A program made the position numbers and the translations under genes. Below the pieces are notes generated by a model. That model was not told the origin of the DNA. It worked only from the letters and a program-made list of their open reading frames with translations, and searched no databases. Of a stretch of 64,000 nt of DNA, positions 58,831 to 64,000 are shown one piece after another. The stretch is from Liolophura sinensis (lineage: Eukaryota; Mollusca; Polyplacophora; Chitonida; Chitonidae). How positions within the stretch are numbered: the first letter of the stretch is position 1; each line of letters begins with the position of its first letter. Location: positions 54,663,249 through 54,727,248 of the forward strand of contig NC_088295.1 in assembly GCF_032854445.1 (NCBI RefSeq), in the 5' to 3' direction.

Positions 58831-60110
58831 GTGAATGAATGAGTGAATGATCATGTCTTTATGTCACTGTGAATGAATGATCATGTCTTTACGCTACTGT
58901 GAATGAATGAGCGAATGATCATGTCTTTACGCCACTGTGAATAATGAGTGAATGATCATGTCTTTACGCCACTGTGAATGGATGAGTGAATGATCATGTC
59001 TTTACGCCACTGTGAATGAATGATCATGTCTTTACGCCACTGTGAATGAATGAGTGAATGATCATGTCTTTACCCCACTGTGAATGAATGACTGAATGAT
59101 CATGTCTTTACGCCACTGTGAATGGATGAGTGAATGAACATGTCTTTACGCCACTGTGAATTAATGATCATGTCTTTACGCTACTGTGAATAGATGAGTG
59201 AATGATCATGTCTTTACACCACTGTGAATGGATGAGTGAATGATCATGTCTTTACGCCACTGTGAATGGATGAGTGAATGATCATGTCTTTACGCCACTG
59301 TGAATGGATGAGTGAATGATCATGTCTTTACGCCACTGTGAATGAATGATCATGTCTTTACGCCACTGTGAATGAATGAGTGAATGATCATGTCTTTACC
59401 CCACTGTGAATGAATGAGTGAATGATCATGTCTTTACGCCACTGTGAATGGATGAGTGAATGAACATGTCTTTACGCCACTGTGAATTAATGATCATGTC
59501 TTTACGCTACTGTGAATAGATGAGTGAATGATCATGTCTTTACGCCACTGTGAATGGATGAGTGAATGATTACGTCTTTACGCCACTGTGAATGGATGAG
59601 TGAATGATCATGTCTTTATGTCACTGTGAATGGATGAGTGAATGATCATGTCTTTACCCCACTGTGAATGGATGAGTGAATGATCATGTCTTAACGCCAC
59701 TGTGAATGGATGAGTGAATGATCATGTCTTTACGCCACTGTGAATTAATGAGTGAATGATCATGTCTTTACCCCACTGTGAATGAATGAGTGAATGATCA
59801 TGCCTTTACGCCACTGTGAATGGATGAGTGAATGATCATGTCTTTACGCCACTGTGAATGAATGAGTGAATGATCATGTCTTTACCCCACTGTGAATGAA
59901 TGAGTGAATGATCATGCCTTTACGCCACTGTGAATGGATGAGTGAATGATCATGTCTTTACGCCACTGTGAATGAGTGATCATGTCTTTACGCTACTGTG
60001 AATGAATGAGTGAATGATCATGTCTTTACCCCACTGTGAATGAATGAGTGAATGATCATGTCTTTACGCCACTGTGAATGGATGAGTGAATGATCATGTC
60101 TTAACGCCAC
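58831..60110. repeat. 38/30-bp minisatellite with higher-order structure, about 35 copies
   Basis: The main unit is 38 bp ('gatcatgtctttacgccact' plus 'gtgaatggatgagtgaat'); a 30-bp variant lacks 8 bp. Variant bases (acgcc/acccc/acgct, ggatg/gaatg, gaacatg, tgcctt) recur in blocks. A multi-unit block around 59008-59215 reappears at about +326 bp (marked by 'gaacatg' at 59136 and 59462). 'catgcctt' marks a 114-bp repeat (3 x 38) at 59801 and 59915. It shows expansion in multi-unit steps. Confidence 0.95.
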
Positions 60111-60565
60111 TACGACAGTACTGCAGCCATATCGTGGTGAGAACATTTAATCCCGGAGTGGATGAAATAACGATAACACTCAAGATCGAATGAAAATAGA
60201 CGAAAAATAAATATTTGTAAAATATGTAAACTGGAGAATTATATAAATGTATGAGAATTATATTTTATGATATTGGTCAAATGACTTCAGATAATGTTGC
60301 TGTGTTGTTAAATACTTCGAATACAGAGTCAACTGTGTAAAACGCTTGCCGAAAATAAGCAAAGTCGACACAGCCAACCAGAGTGTGTTTAATGCTATGT
60401 TCAAATTCAAGTCCATGCTTTGTACTGCATTGTTTATTCCCGCCGATGCGATGACGATTTGAGAGCAAGTGGGTGTAATACAAGAGAACAAATGATCAAT
60501 GTGATATGGATCTGAGTCGTCTTTGCGCGGAAAAGGCTACCCTGATGCCTATTTATCTGTTTGCT
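60111..60565. other. Unassigned DNA
   Basis: No supported gene. Confidence 0.45.
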
Positions 60566-60635
60566 TGTTTATTTCACCGGAGTTTTATGTTGTTATTCAA
60601 TTTTTTTCATCAGTACGACGGCCAGCAATATTGAC
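60566..60635 (-). repeat. SINE A remnant (old)
   Basis: 'gtttatttcaccggagtttt' and 'catcagtacgacggccagca' retain the order of tail, core and start of body with many changes. Confidence 0.5.
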
Positions 60636-61170
60636 AAAGAATACAAAAAGCGTTCGTATCGGATCAAGTCATGGACATGAAGTCAAGCAAGAGTCCAGCA
60701 AATCGTGGAATGGGTTTTAACAGCCGACTTATCCGGACGATTCCCTTTGGTCTTCAGCGAGAAGCTTTCAAGACCACTCGGTCAGGGAGGGCATCGGACT
60801 ATAACAATGACCGACAAACTGCCTACCATTTACTGAATTTGTACTTAAACACTTCCAAGATTTAGGACATCAGCTGGAACAACATCTTATTATTAAGCCC
60901 AGAAAGAAAACTCTTTTAAATGCAAAAATGCATTTTGCAATGCAAAATAAAAATTTTAAATGCAATCATCGTAAGGGAATATACTAATAAAATGTTAATA
61001 TCAGACACTGAGCTCTAAGAACTGAGCTGCCAAACTACATGTAGATGAGAACCACTGACTTGTTAAAGCCAATTTACATACAGTGAATAGCTTTTACCAT
61101 ACACAACACCTAACAAGGTGTTTGCTTCTTTCAAGTTTTCTTTTCAGTTTTAAATTTTAACCGGTGTCAT
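60636..61170. other. Unassigned DNA
   Basis: No supported gene. An A-rich, self-similar stretch ('aaatgcaaaaatgcattttg') lies at 60917-60965. Confidence 0.45.
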
Positions 61171-61442
61171 TACGCCGAATAACCACAGAAATTTTAATAT
61201 GTTGATATTCGTTCAACAGTTTTGTTATGACGATGCTAATGAAACGGACATAGTACGATCTATGCCTTTGCATTAAAGAAAAGGCAAATGTGTCTTGTAA
61301 TGATCTTACGCCGAAAAACCACAGAAGTTTTAATATGTTGATATTCGTTCAACAGTTTTGTTAAGACGATGCTAATGAAACGGATATAGTACGATCTATG
61401 CCTTTGCATTAAAGACAAGGTAAATGTGTCTTGTAATGATCT
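61171..61442. repeat. 136-bp tandem duplication
   Basis: Two head-to-tail units, 61171-61306 and 61307-61442, from 'tacgccgaataaccacagaa' to 'gtcttgtaatgatct', differing at only a few bases. A recent segmental duplication with no coding content recognised. Confidence 0.93.
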
Positions 61443-62530
61443 ATAACTGACGTACACGCATACTATGCATCAAAATACAACTGGACTGAAAATAGCTACC
61501 GCGATAATGTAAAACAATATGTAATATACTGGAAATTATTTCACCGCCGTCATAGCTGTGTTTCACAAAACACAAATGGACAATCGCCGATGACGTACAA
61601 TAACGGTAAACAAGTGATCTATTTTGACCACCACTTGAGGGCCATATTTGTCACCCACGTTCAGCTACCATACTTTCGCGCGTCCATTCGTCAATGGTCA
61701 ATTTCACAAACAAGTTATCGGCTTTACTCGTCCACAAACATGTGACGCACAACACCGCAGGTTTTGCTGCCAATCCCTAACAGGAGCCGTAGGCAGAAGA
61801 AAGCGTGGTATGAGTCCCACTAATCAGATATGTAGAAGGGCATTACGAATTGATAGTCATTGGACCCAAAACAGCCATTAACAACAATTCTCATGGAGTG
61901 TTTGTTTTGTGTACTTGTTTCATTGTTTGTTTTACACCTTAGTCGTATTTAAGAAGGTAGCTATGATGTCAGAGTGATGAAAGTTAGTCTATGTCACTTA
62001 ATGACGTTGAAGGAAACGCCGCCTGATGAATTCGAGAAGTGTTCCTTGAAATCAAGTTTTACTGCTCAAACGGCGCAACATACATTACAATACATATGTA
62101 ATAGAATATTTTCTGTCTTCTGTGATCTGTAAGGCGGAAGATTACATTAGCTTCATAACACTTTTCCCCTTTTCTTTGAAGGAAGAGGGTGATCAGGGAT
62201 TTGTTTTTTTTTGTGTGTTTTTTTTGGCCTGGATGTCCAGTGTAATTACCTGCGAATGCAGTATTATTTAATTCATATAAATAAATACACTGAACAAAGA
62301 ATCTAATGTCCAGCATCATATTTATACCCATGGTCTAATATCTCAGTTGTTTCCAAAGTGCCCATTCACAGATGCCATGGCCAAACTCAAGTTGTACAAC
62401 TTTCCAAATCAGTGTGGGTTGACTTGTTTGCCCACCCTCCCAGTAACATCTTATGTAGTGGCGCCGATGCTTATTTTAATCGCATTTAGTGTCCTGTTCT
62501 ACACACCCTGTAAAACAATCCATCAAAATG
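61443..62530. other. Unassigned DNA
   Basis: No supported gene. Open frames of 77-90 codons show no motif. Confidence 0.45.
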
Positions 62531-62941
62531 TCAAATAATAATATAGCACCGTTGACCTTTGACACAGCAGCTAGAGAGATACTTGTTGACCAGAGAGCTG
62601 AATAGCACCTTGTGAGGTTTTAAGTTTGCGTATATACCTTCATAGAAAAAGATGTCTCCCAGAACCCGTACACGATTCTTCTGGGATGCCAAAGATAAGC
62701 AACGCTCCCAGGTGGCCAGAAATAATTGGGAGCCTAAAGAGTTTCCTTTATCATCTAATTCAATCGATAGCTGGAGCTTAAACGGTAAGCCAGTTTCACC
62801 AGTAGGGCCTCTCTTCTCACAGGTACGTGCGTAAGCGATCGCCAGCAGCCCTCCCGTGGCATTGATACGGCCCAGTCCTTCCGCTTGACTGCAAAGATCT
62901 CGCTCGGCAAAAACTGTCGCTTTATTAAAAGGCCTTTTCAA
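62531..62941 (-). other. Open frame of 136 codons, possible exon on either strand
   Basis: Not recognised. The minus-strand frame includes AEGLGRINATGGLLAIAYAR and LQLSIELDDKGNSLGSQLF and looks less random than most frames here, with GC-richer DNA at 62790-62910. An acceptor-like 'gcgacag' lies near its start and a donor-like 'gaaggtatat' (62640-62630) follows its middle. On the plus strand, 62652-62822 is also open and ends at CAG|GTACGT, a strong donor. The two readings exclude each other as exons, and neither is proved. Confidence 0.25.
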
Positions 62942-63139
62942 CTAGGCATGCATACAGATCTATTGAATTAGGAAGGAATACAGTGGCCGTGGGTTGAAGT
63001 TGGTCAGGTTAAAAGCGATTCACTAATACCTGGTAAAGTTCGCCCTGCAGTAACGGTGGGCGTTCCGGCCCGGGACCGTGGATAATCTGGAATCGTGGAC
63101 AGTTTGGTTTATGGAAGGAAGGCGCCGATAATTCATTCA

Positions 63140-63388
63140 TTTTACCCCCGCATCTCGGTTATATGTAAAGGACAGTGACAGAATGCAGGCACCTAGCTCC
63201 TCAAGCCTCGCAGTGACTATGTACCGTATGACCGTTTCGTAACGTAGGTGACTCTTACCTTTTCTACGAACAGAACTTGAAGGAAACAAGAGCAAGGAGA
63301 AAACTTGAACTCACATCAACAGCACGAAGGAGATTTGGTGTTACGAATCCGTTGAGAAGGATAAACCTACAAAATTAACAATTTCAAA
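63140..63388 (+). promoter_or_regulatory. Presumed promoter-proximal region and 5' UTR
   Basis: Lies directly before the likely first coding exon. A CpG-richer stretch (63045-63150, with 'cggcccgggaccg') and a TATA-like 'ttatatgtaaagg' near 63158 could belong to a promoter. An in-frame TAA at 63362-63364 limits the coding start to the ATG at 63389. The transcription start is not determinable from sequence alone. Confidence 0.3.
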
Positions 63389-63470
63389 ATGACATCTAGG
63401 AACTTTCAAAGGGTGTTGAGCCTCGCGTCCATTTTTCTGTGCCTCTATTTAATTCCACGACCCTCAGAAG
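63389..63470 (+). CDS. First coding exon of a secreted or membrane protein (partial)
   Basis: The ATG has A at -3 and an in-frame stop (TAA, 63362-63364) shortly upstream, so it is the first start in this frame. The exon encodes MTSRNFQR (basic n-region), then VLSLASIFLCLYLI (hydrophobic core) and PRPSE, the layout of a signal peptide. It stops at GAAG|GTGAGT, a near-consensus splice donor, in phase 1. The intron then extends at least to the window end. The mature protein lies outside, so identity is unknown. This is the only stretch where start, targeting signal and splice site agree. Confidence 0.65.
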
Positions 63471-64000
63471 GTGAGTTTTTCGTCAGTATCTCTTAAAATT
63501 TGAAAAGAATATCCCCACAGATTACATAATTTTCCATCTTTAGAACTGAGTAGTTCTCGGTATTCACATCTTACGCGTTCAGAAATGAAACAAAGTATTC
63601 TTTGCTACTGAAAAATGAGAGCTATTTGCGATAAGATTTTCCTCTGCTATACCGAAAACATGTGCGTGTTGATTTTAGGAAACCTCTTCCTTTGATATGA
63701 TTCTTCTCACTATCTCATAGGATGAGTGTGATAGGGAATATTGAACTGCCGAGGGTTAAGTTTGTGTGTGAACGAGAAGCTGAAGTATCCAGAAAGGTTA
63801 TTTGAAGACTGGCATTGAATTTAATATTCCTGAAGGGCGTACGAGTGATGGGCATTGTTGTATATTCTAACGGGACTAATGCTTTTAGTCTCTTTGTTGT
63901 AAAATGTGCACTGCTCTCACCTGTATCTATTAATAGATTGTCAAATCTGCAAAAATGTATCGAGATAAGTTATTTATTGATGCCCACGCGATAAATGAAA
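63471..64000 (+). other. Presumed first intron (partial)
   Basis: Begins with GTGAGTTTTT. AT-rich, no convincing acceptor followed by an open exon before the window ends. Confidence 0.45.

Noticed and set aside
58831-60110. CRISPR array
   Set aside because: Units are directly adjacent with no unique spacers, and the host is a eukaryote. It is a minisatellite.
60671-60865. 64-codon charged frame after a SINE remnant
   Set aside because: It starts in eroded repeat sequence and shows no splice or domain evidence.

Overview
The window reads as gene-poor, repeat-rich, AT-rich nuclear DNA from an invertebrate animal. The best guess is a lophotrochozoan, most likely a mollusc (gastropod or bivalve), with a brachiopod as an alternative. 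The reasoning rests on two abundant tRNA-headed SINE families. Both carry a conserved 3' core (GTCGTATAAGTGAAATATTCTTGAGTACGGCGTAAAAC-like) that I recall from mollusc SINEs, where it resembles the core called Nin-DC or MESC. That assignment is from memory and was not checked by alignment. There are no long open frames, operons, rRNA genes, true tRNA genes or prokaryotic signals.

Layout. 1-10 kb: unassigned AT-rich DNA with scattered SINE pieces. 10.36-10.85 kb: a 29-bp minisatellite. 11-31 kb: SINE family A copies, several older dispersed repeats (here called families C to G), a 20-bp minisatellite (18.04-18.39 kb), a SINE B copy (23.1 kb) and a GC-rich patch (28.3 kb). 31-32.5 kb: a 36-bp tandem repeat and three SINE A copies. 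35.28-38.84 kb (minus strand): a decayed Ty3/gypsy-class LTR retrotransposon with gag, protease, integrase and then reverse transcriptase. Integrase before RT is the order of Gmr1-type elements. Two SINE B copies have inserted into it, each with target-site duplications. 39-58 kb: mostly unassigned DNA with truncated SINEs, a SINE B split by about 665 bp of foreign sequence (49.0-50.0 kb), and small inverted repeats. 58.7-60.1 kb: a G-rich tract followed by a 1.28-kb minisatellite with higher-order structure. 61.17-61.44 kb: a 136-bp tandem duplication. 62.5-64 kb: the most gene-like end, with a 136-codon open frame and, at 63389-63470, a convincing first coding exon (start codon, signal peptide, splice donor) of a secreted or membrane protein that continues beyond the window.

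The genes do not form a system. The main story is mobile-element history: an old LTR element decayed, SINEs (themselves dependent on a LINE reverse transcriptase not seen here) landed in it, and tandem repeats expanded around them. Family letters A to G are labels made for this annotation.
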